From the NCBI GenBank assembly GCA_016765095.1, contig JAESQQ010000517.1:1-36583 (forward strand): 36,583 bases of DNA. The letters are read 5' to 3'. The notes under the pieces are model-generated. The model did not search any database and was not told the origin of the DNA. It saw nothing but the letters and a program-made list of their open reading frames with translations. The position numbers and the translations under genes were made by a program. Positions 1 through 8,635 of the stretch are shown here, in pieces; the first letter of the stretch is position 1; each line of letters opens with the position of its first letter. This DNA comes from Planctomycetota bacterium. GTDB lineage: Bacteria; Planctomycetota; J058.

Positions 1-1255
1 CCTTGGCGAGCGCGGCCTCGGCCTCGCCCCGAGCCTGACGGGCCTCCTCGGCGCGAGCCTTCTCTTGGGCGAGGGACTCCTGGATCTGGATCGAGCTCCA
101 CCAGCCGCCGGTGCCGAGCGCCAAGAGCAGTCCTGCGACGACGATCGCGCTGAGCGCGCCGAGGGTCGCCAACGCCGGGTTGCGCCGGGCCCAGCGGCGG
201 AGGTGCTGGCCGCGGGTCAGGGCTCGAGCCGTGACGGCTTCGCCACGGAGGAAGTGCTGCAGCTCGTCGGCGAGCGCAGCGCCGTCGGGATAGCGGTCTG
301 CGGGGTCCTTCTCCAGGCAGCGGAGGACGACGTTCTCAAGGTCGAGGGGGATCCGGGGCTCGATCTCTCGCGGCGGGGTTGGGTCCTCGGAGGTCACGGC
401 GACCAGGATCTCGGTCAGGTTCTCGGCGCCGAAGGGGAAGCGCCCGGTCAGGCCGTAGTAGAGGACTCCGCCGAGGGAGAACACGTCGGTCTCCGGGCCG
501 AGGTCCCCGCTGCGGCCCGCTTGCTCGGGGCTCATGAAGACGGGCGTCCCCAGGAGCGCGCTGCTGCGCGTGAGGTGGACGTCGTCGTCGAGCCGCTTGG
601 CGAGGCCGAAGTCGGTCAAACGCGCGTGGCCCTCAAGGTCGATGAGGACGTTAGCGGGTTTGACGTCGCGGTGAATGATCCCCGCGGCATGCGCCGCCCC
701 GAGGCCTGCGGCGACTTCAGCCGCCCACGTCACGAGTTGACGAAAGCTCGGGCGGGCGGAGCCTTCGAGTCGAAGTTTGCCCTCGAGGTCACCGCCTGCC
801 ACGTATTCCATGGCGAGGTATGGGCGCCCCGCTTCGGAGCCGACTCCATAGACCTGAACCAGGTTTGGGTGAGCGAGGGTTGCTGTGGCTCGCGCTTCGC
901 GGGCGAAGCGCTGCTTGGCGGCTTCGGCTTGCGAGCCCTCCTGCTCCTTGAGGGTGAGCTGCTTGATCGCGACTCGTCGCCCCAGGCGGGTGTCGTAGGC
1001 CTTGTAGACGACGCCCATTCCGCCTCGCCCGAGTTCGAGCTCGATTAGGTATTCACCAAGCGAGGCGGGCGGCAGATCCCCGGCCCAATCTGGAGGAACC
1101 CTCTCGAGCCAAGACGCTTCGTCCTCGCTCAGCAGCCCGCGTCGCAGGGCGGACTCTGTCAGGGGGCCCTCGCTCTCGAGGAGGGCTAGGGTCTCTCCGC
1201 TAGCTCTGCCGGAGCGGAGCAGCCAGGTGCGAAGGAGGTCGAGGGAGGAGCCCAC
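1..1255 (-). CDS. Serine/threonine protein kinase (Hanks type), C-terminus runs off window start
   Basis: Minus-strand reading gives GRGGMGVVYKAYD, IIHRDVKPANVLID, DFGLAKR, GTPVFMSPEQ, then a TM segment (LATLGALSAIVVAGLLLALG); GTG start near 1255. Absent from the ORF track because it has no stop inside the window; the 65..1048 + ORF is its antisense. Confidence 0.93.
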   Translation of the reverse strand, partial: MGSSLDLLRTWLLRSGRASGETLALLESEGPLTESALRRGLLSEDEASWLERVPPDWAGDLPPASLGEYLIELELGRGGMGVVYKAYDTRLGRRVAIKQLTLKEQEGSQAEAAKQRFAREARATATLAHPNLVQVYGVGSEAGRPYLAMEYVAGGDLEGKLRLEGSARPSFRQLVTWAAEVAAGLGAAHAAGIIHRDVKPANVLIDLEGHARLTDFGLAKRLDDDVHLTRSSALLGTPVFMSPEQAGRSGDLGPETDVFSLGGVLYYGLTGRFPFGAENLTEILVAVTSEDPTPPREIEPRIPLDLENVVLRCLEKDPADRYPDGAALADELQHFLRGEAVTARALTRGQHLRRWARRNPALATLGALSAIVVAGLLLALGTGGWWSSIQIQESLAQEKARAEEARQARGEAEAALAK

Positions 1256-1365
1256 GCCTCGATCCTAGTCCCCCCCCGGCTCGGGCGCCCGTCGCTTTGG
1301 GGGGCGGACGCCAGCGCTCGGGCTCCCTCAGGAAGTGGACAAGGTCGATCAGGGGCGTCCTGCGG

Positions 1366-1436
1366 GCGTGTCCAGGCCGCGCCGGCGGCTGAACCAGTCC
1401 GCGTGTCTAGGCCGCGCCGGCGGGCTGAACCCGTCC
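1366..1436. repeat. Two-copy imperfect tandem repeat (35/36 bp)
   Basis: gcgtgtccaggccgcgccggcggctgaaccagtcc (1366-1400) followed by gcgtgtctaggccgcgccggcgggctgaacccgtcc (1401-1436). Confidence 0.8.
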
Positions 1437-1624
1437 CGAGGTGGGTTTCAACTGAGGCGCTTGGCCGCGTCGAAAGCGGCCTAGCCGAGCATGCGACTGC
1501 CTGATCCTTTTGGCTCCCCTCTTTCTTCATACGAGTCGCCGGCTCCGCAACCTCTAGCCGGACGAGGCGAAAAGCCAGCGCTCCTGCCGTGGCACCCCCT
1601 GCGCTTCCTGTGTAGCCACATCCT

Positions 1625-1909
1625 GTGGCAGGTATTCCCCCTTCACAGCCCCCCGGCGACGAGTGTCCGAAGTCGAGGCCCCTCGGCCGTCCAGCAGGCG
1701 AGAACGAGACCCTCCCCTCCCCCCCACCCGGCGGACCGACGGGCTTTGAGGTCGGTCGAAGGTCAGCGCAGCTCCCGAGCACGATCGGTCCCTACCTGAT
1801 CGTCCGTGAGCTCGGCGCCGGTGGAATGGGCGTCGTCCCCAACGCTGAGAAGCGCCTCAGGGCGATCGACGAGGTCGCTGCCCGCGAGCGTGCTCGAAGG
1901 CCCCGCTAG
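1625..1909 (+). pseudogene. Truncated Ser/Thr kinase remnant (N-terminal glycine loop only)
   Basis: ORF contains TIGPYLIVRELGAGGMGVV, a canonical kinase start, then diverges to PNAEKRLRAIDEVAARERARRPR and stops; no catalytic loop. Confidence 0.6.
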
Positions 1910-1971
1910 CTCTCCCTTGAAGCTCTCAAGCCTGCGCTGCCTCAGCGGCTGCGGGCTGTCATACTCAAGGC

Positions 1972-4392
1972 GTGCAGACGCGACTCGAACGACTGGTCCA
2001 GAGCATTGTCGATCTTGGGTTTACGACTCAGGACGAGATCGACGCTCTGGCCAAGGATTGGTCGCGGACTCTGCTCGAGGACGTCACGACTTTCGACGAC
2101 GACCACGAGACGACGGGCTTCCTCAACTTCCTGCAGACCCACGGGGTCCTCACGAGCCCTCAGCTTCGCGGGTTGATGGCGATCCTCGACTCCGCAGGCC
2201 CTCCTCAGCCGGCGGCTTCGACCGACCCCCTCGTCGGGCGGCGATTCGGGGAGTTCGTGACCGAGGAGAAGCTCGGCGAAGGGGCCATGGGCAAGATCTA
2301 TCGGGCCCGCAAATCCGACGAGGCTGGCCCGAGCAACTATGTCGTCAAGGTCTTCACTTCGGCAGAGAGCGAAGACGACTTGGAGCGGATCCGCCGCGAG
2401 GGAGAGCTCCTCGATCAGATCCAGCACCCAAACGTGGTCCGCTCGTTTGGGGGCGGGCGCGAGGGCGAGTGGCACTACTTGATCATGGAGTTCGTGCAAG
2501 GCGAGACGCTCCAAGAGCTCATGGAGCGCCGTCGGCGCCTCCCCTGGGAGGGGGCGATTCGTGCGGTTGGTCAGATCGCTCAAGCGCTCCGCGCGATTCA
2601 CCTCCTGGGGATCGTGCACCGCGACGTGAAGCCCCACAACGTGCTGGTCAAGAGCGACGGGACGCTCAAGCTCTGCGACTTCGGCCTCGCGAAGGCCGCT
2701 GACGCGGTCCAGGTCCGCTCGCGGGCCGGCATGATCCTCGGCTCCCCTGCCTACATTGCCCCCGAGCAGTGGGGCGACCATGACGTCGACGCGCGGGCGG
2801 ATCTGTTCGCGCTTGGGGTCGTGTCCTACTTCCTCGTGACCGGCGCCTACCCCTTTCGCGGGCGGACTCCGGCTGACTTCGCGATCCGAATTCGCGCCGG
2901 GGACTACCCCCCGCTCGAGACCCTCGCCCCTGGAGTCCGGCCGGCCTTGTCTTGGGTCGTGACTCAGCTCCTCGAGCGAGATCGTCGCTACCGAACGCCC
3001 ACGGCCGGGGCCCTCGTCGAGGACTTGGCCCGCGTTCTCCAGCAGAAGCTCCCAAACGTCCCGCGCCTCGAGGGTCCCGGCGGCGCGTTCTTGGCCATGG
3101 TCGGGAAGGACATGTTCAAGATCGGGCGGAGCCCAAAGTGCGATCTCTGGCTCGACAACCCCGAGTTGGCCGAGGTTCACGTTCGGCTCGAGCGCACAGT
3201 CAGCGGTCTCCTGTTGCGCACGATCGACGAGGCGGCCTGGGTCGAGGTCAACGGGCAGCGCGTGCAGGGAGAGGTCGCGCTCAAGCCTGACGACGAGGTC
3301 TTGCTTGGGTCAGGCGAGCCCTGGATCTATCGCGCCGGCAACTTGGCGACGAACCGCAAGGCTCGCCGCCGGGGGGAGTCTGAGCGCTACGACGTCCTGC
3401 CCGCGCCCGAGGCGGAAGTCAACGTCGTCCTCCCTGCTTTGACCGTCGACGCGCTCGTTGACGGAGGACACCCGCTGGCGCTCTTGGCCTGCATTGAGGA
3501 CCTCGACCAGCGCGCGCTGGGCGTTCGAATCGAGCGCTCGGTGAGCGCCGCAGTCTCGGCCGAGGTCGGCTCCGAGCTCGTCCGCCGGATGCGAACTCGG
3601 GCTCGCCAGATCGGGATTCGCCGGTGCGAGTGGCTGAGCAACTGCTTGTTCCATACGACTTACGAGAACCTGGGCGCTGAAGTCGACGCCTGGCTGGTGT
3701 GGTGGTGGGACGCGCGTGAGCGCTACCCCGTCCAGGTCCGGCCCGAGCGGCCCGTCCAGCGCGCCTACGTGGACATTGAGGCCTCGGACGGACGCCGCCG
3801 GATCGGCCTCGACAGAGCTCTAAACGAATGGGCGGTCGGACGTTCCCTCCAGAGCGAAGTCAGCATTCGCGACGCCTCCGTCTCCCGGAATCACGCGACC
3901 CTCCTCCGCCTCGGGCGGGGTTACGCCTTTCGGGATCTCGGCAGCCGTCAGGGGGTTCGGATCGACGGAGAGCGCTGCACGCTGGGCACGCTCCTTCCCG
4001 GCGACGTGCTCCAGCTCGGCCGGGTCAAGGTCCAGTTCGGGCTCGAGGAGGAGCAGAGCGCGGGTCCCAATCAGCCCGCCTGGATCGACCGGCTCTGCTT
4101 CACCGTCCTCGTCGAGGAGGCAGCCCCCCAGGTGATTCGCGCCTTGATTGGGCTTCTGGATCCGGAAGGGCTGGCGGCGAAGCTCTCGCCGCTCCTCGAG
4201 CCGAGGGCGCCGGGGGTAACACAGGACCTGCTCGTGCCCTTCCTCCACACGCAGTGCCGCCAGGCCCTCGAAGCGCTCCCTCGGGCCTGCAACGTTGACT
4301 ACGGCGACGAGGCGTCTCGCTGGATGGAGTGGTGGCACCTCAACGCCAGCCGAACGCCTCCTCAGCTCGCGCCGCAGGGCTGGCTCCTCTAG
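1972..4392 (+). CDS. Ser/Thr protein kinase with two FHA-like domains and two W-x-x-W-W helical modules
   Basis: LGEGAMGKIYRA, IVHRDVKPHNVL, DFGLAKA, GSPAYIAPEQ; FHA-like FKIGRSPKCDLWLDNPELAEVHVRLE and WAVGRSLQSEVSIRDASVSRNHATL; WLVWWWDARERYP and WMEWWHLNASRTP. Confidence 0.92.
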   Translation: MQTRLERLVQSIVDLGFTTQDEIDALAKDWSRTLLEDVTTFDDDHETTGFLNFLQTHGVLTSPQLRGLMAILDSAGPPQPAASTDPLVGRRFGEFVTEEKLGEGAMGKIYRARKSDEAGPSNYVVKVFTSAESEDDLERIRREGELLDQIQHPNVVRSFGGGREGEWHYLIMEFVQGETLQELMERRRRLPWEGAIRAVGQIAQALRAIHLLGIVHRDVKPHNVLVKSDGTLKLCDFGLAKAADAVQVRSRAGMILGSPAYIAPEQWGDHDVDARADLFALGVVSYFLVTGAYPFRGRTPADFAIRIRAGDYPPLETLAPGVRPALSWVVTQLLERDRRYRTPTAGALVEDLARVLQQKLPNVPRLEGPGGAFLAMVGKDMFKIGRSPKCDLWLDNPELAEVHVRLERTVSGLLLRTIDEAAWVEVNGQRVQGEVALKPDDEVLLGSGEPWIYRAGNLATNRKARRRGESERYDVLPAPEAEVNVVLPALTVDALVDGGHPLALLACIEDLDQRALGVRIERSVSAAVSAEVGSELVRRMRTRARQIGIRRCEWLSNCLFHTTYENLGAEVDAWLVWWWDARERYPVQVRPERPVQRAYVDIEASDGRRRIGLDRALNEWAVGRSLQSEVSIRDASVSRNHATLLRLGRGYAFRDLGSRQGVRIDGERCTLGTLLPGDVLQLGRVKVQFGLEEEQSAGPNQPAWIDRLCFTVLVEEAAPQVIRALIGLLDPEGLAAKLSPLLEPRAPGVTQDLLVPFLHTQCRQALEALPRACNVDYGDEASRWMEWWHLNASRTPPQLAPQGWLL

Positions 4393-4462
4393 CCTTAGGA
4401 TGCGACTGGAGACTCGGACTGGCCGTGGCAGGCCGATAGGTCCGAGGAAGCCAGAGGTTGGC

Positions 4463-5917
4463 GTGGCCCTCTCTCACCAACAGCTCGGTCCGTACAAGAT
4501 CCTGAACCTGATCGGGCGGGGCGGGATGGGGGCCGTTTATCACGCTCGGCACCCGAGCGGCGTGGAGGTCGCCCTTAAAGTCCTCCTCGCTGGAGGACGG
4601 GCGAATTCGGCCCAGCGGGAGCGCTTCCGCCGTGAGTTGAGCGCGCTCCAGCGTCTTCGCCACAGCAATGTCTTGAGCGTGATCGACGCAGGCGAGGCGC
4701 CTGACGGCTCCCCCTGGATCGCTATGCCTCTCGTCCAAGGGGAGGACCTCAAGGAGAGGCTGGCGCGGGCCGGACCGCTTCCGATCGACGAGGTCCTCGA
4801 TCTCGCGGCCCAGATCAGTGACGCGCTGGCTCATGTCCATTCCCTAGGTCTCGTCCACCGGGACGTGAAGCCTGACAACATTCTGTGTCGGGAGCAGGAC
4901 GGACTTTCGCATTGGATCCTGACCGACTTCGGACTCGTGAAGGACTTGGAGGTCAAAGAGAGCCAAGCCCTGTCCAGGTCGGGCGCGATCCAGGGAACGC
5001 CCGGGTATTGGGCGCCGGAGCAGGCCGCAGCGCGGCCGACGGGGTCCTTCACCGACGTCTACGGGCTGGGAGCGTTGCTCTATGCCGCGCTGACAGGCAC
5101 TCCGCCCGTGAGCGGGGTCACCTTTTGGGAGGTCGTCGTCGCGACTCAGCAACAGGCGCCTCGGCCTCTTCGGGAGCTCCGCCCAGAGGTTCCAAAGGCG
5201 CTCGAGAGCCTGATCATGAGGTGCCTCGAGAAGGACTCTGCCGATCGCTTCGCCGACGGGGCCGAAGTCGCTGAAGCCCTGGAAGGGCTCTCTGCCGCGG
5301 CGCCGGGCGTCCGGTCTGGGACCTTGCTCGGTGGACTTGCCTTGTTGGCGACGCTCTTCGTCCTCGGAGTCGCCGCGTTCGGCGAGTTGGCGGCTCCCGC
5401 CCGGACGCCGACCCTGATCCGAACCCCTGGCGCGAGCGTTGAGTCGAGCGCCGCCCTCTCGCCTGCGTTCGCGGGGGCAGAATCTCGGGTCGTCGAACTC
5501 CGGGCGCGGGCTCTCGAGGGCGATCGTGAGGCCTGCTTTGACCTGGGGCGGCTCTTGACCGCGGGTGTCGAGGTCGAGCAGGACCTGAGGGCTGCGGAGA
5601 GGTGGCTGACCCGAGCCGCCGAAGGAGGGCACCTCGACGCTCATTCGGTCTTGGCGTCCCTCCTCGTGCAACGACGCGGCCCCTCCTTCGACCGAAAGAA
5701 GGACCAAGCTGCGGCCTACACGATCGCGGCGAGGGGGGGCGTCGCCGGTGCGATGCTGCCCCTCTCGGGCCTGCATAGGCGGGGGTTGGGTGGCGAGCGC
5801 GACTACACGGAGGCTCGTCGCTGGATGCTGGAGGCCGTACGGCACGGGGTCCCCAGGGCGTCCGAGCAATTGAAGGCCTTGGAGGAGGAGATCGCGGCGG
5901 CCCGCGGTGACGACTGA
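4463..5917 (+). CDS. Ser/Thr protein kinase with TM segment and Sel1-like repeats
   Basis: LGPYKILNLIGRGGMGAVYHARH, LVHRDVKPDNIL, DFGLVKD, GTPGYWAPEQ; TM ALLATLFVLGVAAFG; Sel1-like CFDLGRLLTAGVEVEQDLRAAERWLTRAAEGGHLDA. ORF opens at 4295 but the GTG at 4463 fits domain start. Confidence 0.9.
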   Translation: MALSHQQLGPYKILNLIGRGGMGAVYHARHPSGVEVALKVLLAGGRANSAQRERFRRELSALQRLRHSNVLSVIDAGEAPDGSPWIAMPLVQGEDLKERLARAGPLPIDEVLDLAAQISDALAHVHSLGLVHRDVKPDNILCREQDGLSHWILTDFGLVKDLEVKESQALSRSGAIQGTPGYWAPEQAAARPTGSFTDVYGLGALLYAALTGTPPVSGVTFWEVVVATQQQAPRPLRELRPEVPKALESLIMRCLEKDSADRFADGAEVAEALEGLSAAAPGVRSGTLLGGLALLATLFVLGVAAFGELAAPARTPTLIRTPGASVESSAALSPAFAGAESRVVELRARALEGDREACFDLGRLLTAGVEVEQDLRAAERWLTRAAEGGHLDAHSVLASLLVQRRGPSFDRKKDQAAAYTIAARGGVAGAMLPLSGLHRRGLGGERDYTEARRWMLEAVRHGVPRASEQLKALEEEIAAARGDD

Positions 5918-6043
5918 GCAAAGGGTCTCATAACCCCTGTCGCCACAGCCGAAAGGGGGCCAGTCGAGGCTCAAGACAGCAGGGGCCGCTGCCGAAGATG
6001 AGACTCAAGGCGGTCGCCGCTGAGGCGCCCCAGGGAGGACACC

Positions 6044-6247
6044 ATGAGTTGGATCGCGAAGGGTTTCGAGCAGGTCTCCGCCCCGTGCTGCCCGTGGCCG
6101 GGTGAGTGCGGCTGTGCTCCCACGGCCCAGGCGGAGGTGCGCTTTCGGGCGATTTCGCGCTCTGCGCCGCCCCTCTCGAGCCTAGATCTCAGCGCGTCCG
6201 GCGACCACTGGGAGGTCGTGCTCGCCGATCTGGTTACACTTCGTTAG
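6044..6247 (+). CDS. Small Cys-rich hypothetical protein
   Basis: 67-aa ORF preceded by AGGGAGGACACC-ATG; no recognised domain. Confidence 0.3.
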   Translation: MSWIAKGFEQVSAPCCPWPGECGCAPTAQAEVRFRAISRSAPPLSSLDLSASGDHWEVVLADLVTLR

Positions 6248-6419
6248 TCCAAGGCCGAGCTAGACTTAGCTCCCTCGAGGGCCGCCCCGTCAAGGGCTGT
6301 AAGCCCCGTGAACTCTGGGGTTGGGGCGCTTCAGGCCGCACCGTCGCTCTTCGCAAGCGGCACCAGATCCGTTAGGTTCTCGGGGCTGAAACGTTTACGA
6401 GCGCAGAGAAAGAGGTGTC

Positions 6420-7796
6420 ATGGGGCAAGTTACAGGCAATTCCCCATCCACCTATCGCGCCTACCTGCGCGGGGCCGTGGACCGGATTCCGCAGCTTCAG
6501 GGTCTGAGCGACGACCAGCGCCTAGCGCTGAAGACCGTCTCAGCGGTCCTGCCCTTCAAGGTCAACAACTATGTGGTCGAAGAGCTGATCAACTGGGACG
6601 ACATCCCAAACGACCCCATTTACCAACTGACCTTCCCTCAAGAGGGCATGCTCGCCACCGACGACTTCCGGCGGGTCCGGGATCTCATTCACTCTGAGGC
6701 CAGCCCAGGTCAGCTTGCAGTCGCAGTCGAGGAGATTCGCCGCGGCCTGAACCCGCACCCGGGGGGCCAGCTCGAGTTGAACGTGCCTCGCCTCGACGGC
6801 GAGCCCGTGGCGGGGCTCCAGCACAAGTATCGGGAGACCGTCCTGTTCTTCCCAAGCCACGGTCAGACCTGCCACGCCTACTGCACCTATTGCTTTCGGT
6901 GGGCCCAGTTCGTCGGTTCGAAGGAGCTCAAGTTCGCCAGCAGCGACGTGACAACCCTCGTTCGCTACCTCGCGGAGCACCCGGAGGTCACCGACGTCCT
7001 GATCACGGGCGGCGACCCCATGACCATGAAGACTCGCGTTCTGCGGCGCTACCTAGAGCCTCTGCTGGAGGTCGAGACCCTGACTTCGATCCGGCTCGGG
7101 ACGAAGTCGGTCGCCTGGTGGCCTCAGCGGTTCTTAGAAGGCGAGGAGGCAGACGACTTAATGCGGCTCTTCGAGCAGGTTCAGGCTCGGGGCAAGCACT
7201 TGGCCTTGATGGCCCACTACAGCCACCCGCGTGAACTCTCGACTCAGGTGGCTGAGCAGGCTCTCCGTCGAATCTCGTCAAGCGGGGCGGTCGTGCGCTG
7301 CCAGGCTCCCTTGATCCGAGGCGTCAACGACAGCGCGGAGGTCTGGGCAGAGCTCTGGAAGCGACAGGTCCGCCTCGGCGCGGTCCCCTACTACATGTTC
7401 GTTGAGCGAGACACCGGGCCGAAGGAGTACTTCAAGGTCCCGCTGGCTCGGGCCTTGGACTTGTTTCAGGAGGCCTACGGCACCATTTCGGGCCTGGCTC
7501 GGACGGTTCGGGGCCCCACGATGTCCGCGACGCCGGGCAAGGTTCAAGTCGTCGGCTCGACCGAGGTCGCTGGCGAGCGCTTGTTCGTCCTCAAGGTTCT
7601 CCAGGCCCGCGATCCACGTTGGATCAACGAGATCCTGTTCGCACGCTACGACGCGGAGGCGGCTTGGCTCACCGAGCTTCGGCCTGCGCTGGGGAGCGAC
7701 GAGTTCTTTGCGCAGACCCCCAGGCAAGCTGCCCCGAGGGCTTCTCGTCCCTCCGCGCGGGTGGCGCTTCCGCTCGCGGAGGTCCTAGGGTCCTAG
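6420..7796 (+). CDS. KamA-family radical SAM protein (lysine 2,3-aminomutase-like)
   Basis: CHAYCTYCFRWAQFVG radical SAM CxxxCxxC, LITGGDPMTMKTRVL, GTKSVAWWPQRF, VRCQAPLIRGVND, PYYMFVERDTG. Confidence 0.93.
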   Translation: MGQVTGNSPSTYRAYLRGAVDRIPQLQGLSDDQRLALKTVSAVLPFKVNNYVVEELINWDDIPNDPIYQLTFPQEGMLATDDFRRVRDLIHSEASPGQLAVAVEEIRRGLNPHPGGQLELNVPRLDGEPVAGLQHKYRETVLFFPSHGQTCHAYCTYCFRWAQFVGSKELKFASSDVTTLVRYLAEHPEVTDVLITGGDPMTMKTRVLRRYLEPLLEVETLTSIRLGTKSVAWWPQRFLEGEEADDLMRLFEQVQARGKHLALMAHYSHPRELSTQVAEQALRRISSSGAVVRCQAPLIRGVNDSAEVWAELWKRQVRLGAVPYYMFVERDTGPKEYFKVPLARALDLFQEAYGTISGLARTVRGPTMSATPGKVQVVGSTEVAGERLFVLKVLQARDPRWINEILFARYDAEAAWLTELRPALGSDEFFAQTPRQAAPRASRPSARVALPLAEVLGS

Positions 7797-7801
7797 GACG
7801 C

Positions 7802-7816
7802 CCGCGCTTCGCGCGG
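7802..7816. terminator. Possible bidirectional terminator hairpin
   Basis: CCGCGC-TTC-GCGCGG in the 34-bp gap between convergent genes; no strong T tract. Confidence 0.35.
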
Positions 7817-7830
7817 TTGAGTGAGCCAGG

Positions 7831-8598
7831 TTATTCGCTGTCGCCGTCGCCGCCCCATTCGCCGTGGACCGTGCGCATGCCGGTCAGGGGCTCGTCGTAC
7901 TCGTCGCTCTCGTCGTCGCCGATCTCCTCCTCGCCGCTTTCGTCGTCGCCGATCTCCTCGTCGCTGATCTCGTCGCCGCTCTCCTCGAGGGTCATGAGGT
8001 CGTCAGCGGTGAGGACCTCCTCGTCGTCTTCGATCGGACTCGGCTTGAGGCCAGGGAACCCGAGGCGGAAGTCGAACTCTCGCTCCGTGACGATCCGGGG
8101 CTCGTCGAGCACGACTCGGCCGATCCACTGGATCAAATCGGTGTCGAGGAAGTAGCTGTCGGGGATCAGGTCCCAGTCCGGGTAGTCCTCTGCGATTCGC
8201 CCGGCGTCCCGAATCAAGTCGTCGAGGTCGAAGGGGTCGAGGAAGAAGACCAGACCGCGAATCTCCTCGCCCTCGACGTCGAGCGAGGTCGAGTCGCACG
8301 TGTCGGGGTGGTCGTCGCTTGGGAACACGGAGAATTGGGGGAGGTAGCTCGCGTCGGGCATGTCTTCGTTGAAGCCGAGCACGAGGTGGAGCGCGATATT
8401 CCGATTGAGCAGGATTCGGAAGGGAGCGCCCCAGCCCTCGTAGCGCTCGATTCCGAACATGAAGCGCTGGCTGAGGGCGTCGAGGTGACGGTAGAGCCCC
8501 GCTGGATTGTCCTTCCGCAACGCCTGGAGCTGGTCTATCTGGAGGATCTCGTTCTGGGGAATGCCGTCGTCGAGGTCGTCAGGGTCGTCGTGGGGCAT
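7831..8598 (-). CDS. Hypothetical protein with acidic repetitive C-terminus
   Basis: MPHDDPDDLDDGIPQNEILQIDQLQALRKDN... with tail SGDEISDEEIGDDESGEEEIGDDESDEYDE; start from the in-frame ATG at 8598. Confidence 0.75.
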   Translation of the reverse strand: MPHDDPDDLDDGIPQNEILQIDQLQALRKDNPAGLYRHLDALSQRFMFGIERYEGWGAPFRILLNRNIALHLVLGFNEDMPDASYLPQFSVFPSDDHPDTCDSTSLDVEGEEIRGLVFFLDPFDLDDLIRDAGRIAEDYPDWDLIPDSYFLDTDLIQWIGRVVLDEPRIVTEREFDFRLGFPGLKPSPIEDDEEVLTADDLMTLEESGDEISDEEIGDDESGEEEIGDDESDEYDEPLTGMRTVHGEWGGDGDSE

Positions 8599-8635
8599 GG
8601 GGTCCTGGGTGTGGGTGGGAGGGCGCGAGGGCGCG

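Noticed and set aside
65-1048. 327-aa plus-strand ORF
   Set aside because: Antisense to the minus-strand Ser/Thr kinase running off the window start.
1942-3180. 412-aa minus-strand ORF
   Set aside because: Antisense of the kinase/FHA gene; GC-rich frame artefact.
4844-5974. 376-aa minus-strand ORF
   Set aside because: Antisense of the Sel1 kinase.
7782-7797. GTCCTAGG tandem duplication at the KamA stop codon as a frameshift mutation
   Set aside because: Real 8-bp repeat, but the KamA C-terminus looks complete and collapsing it only reads into sequence antisense to the next gene.
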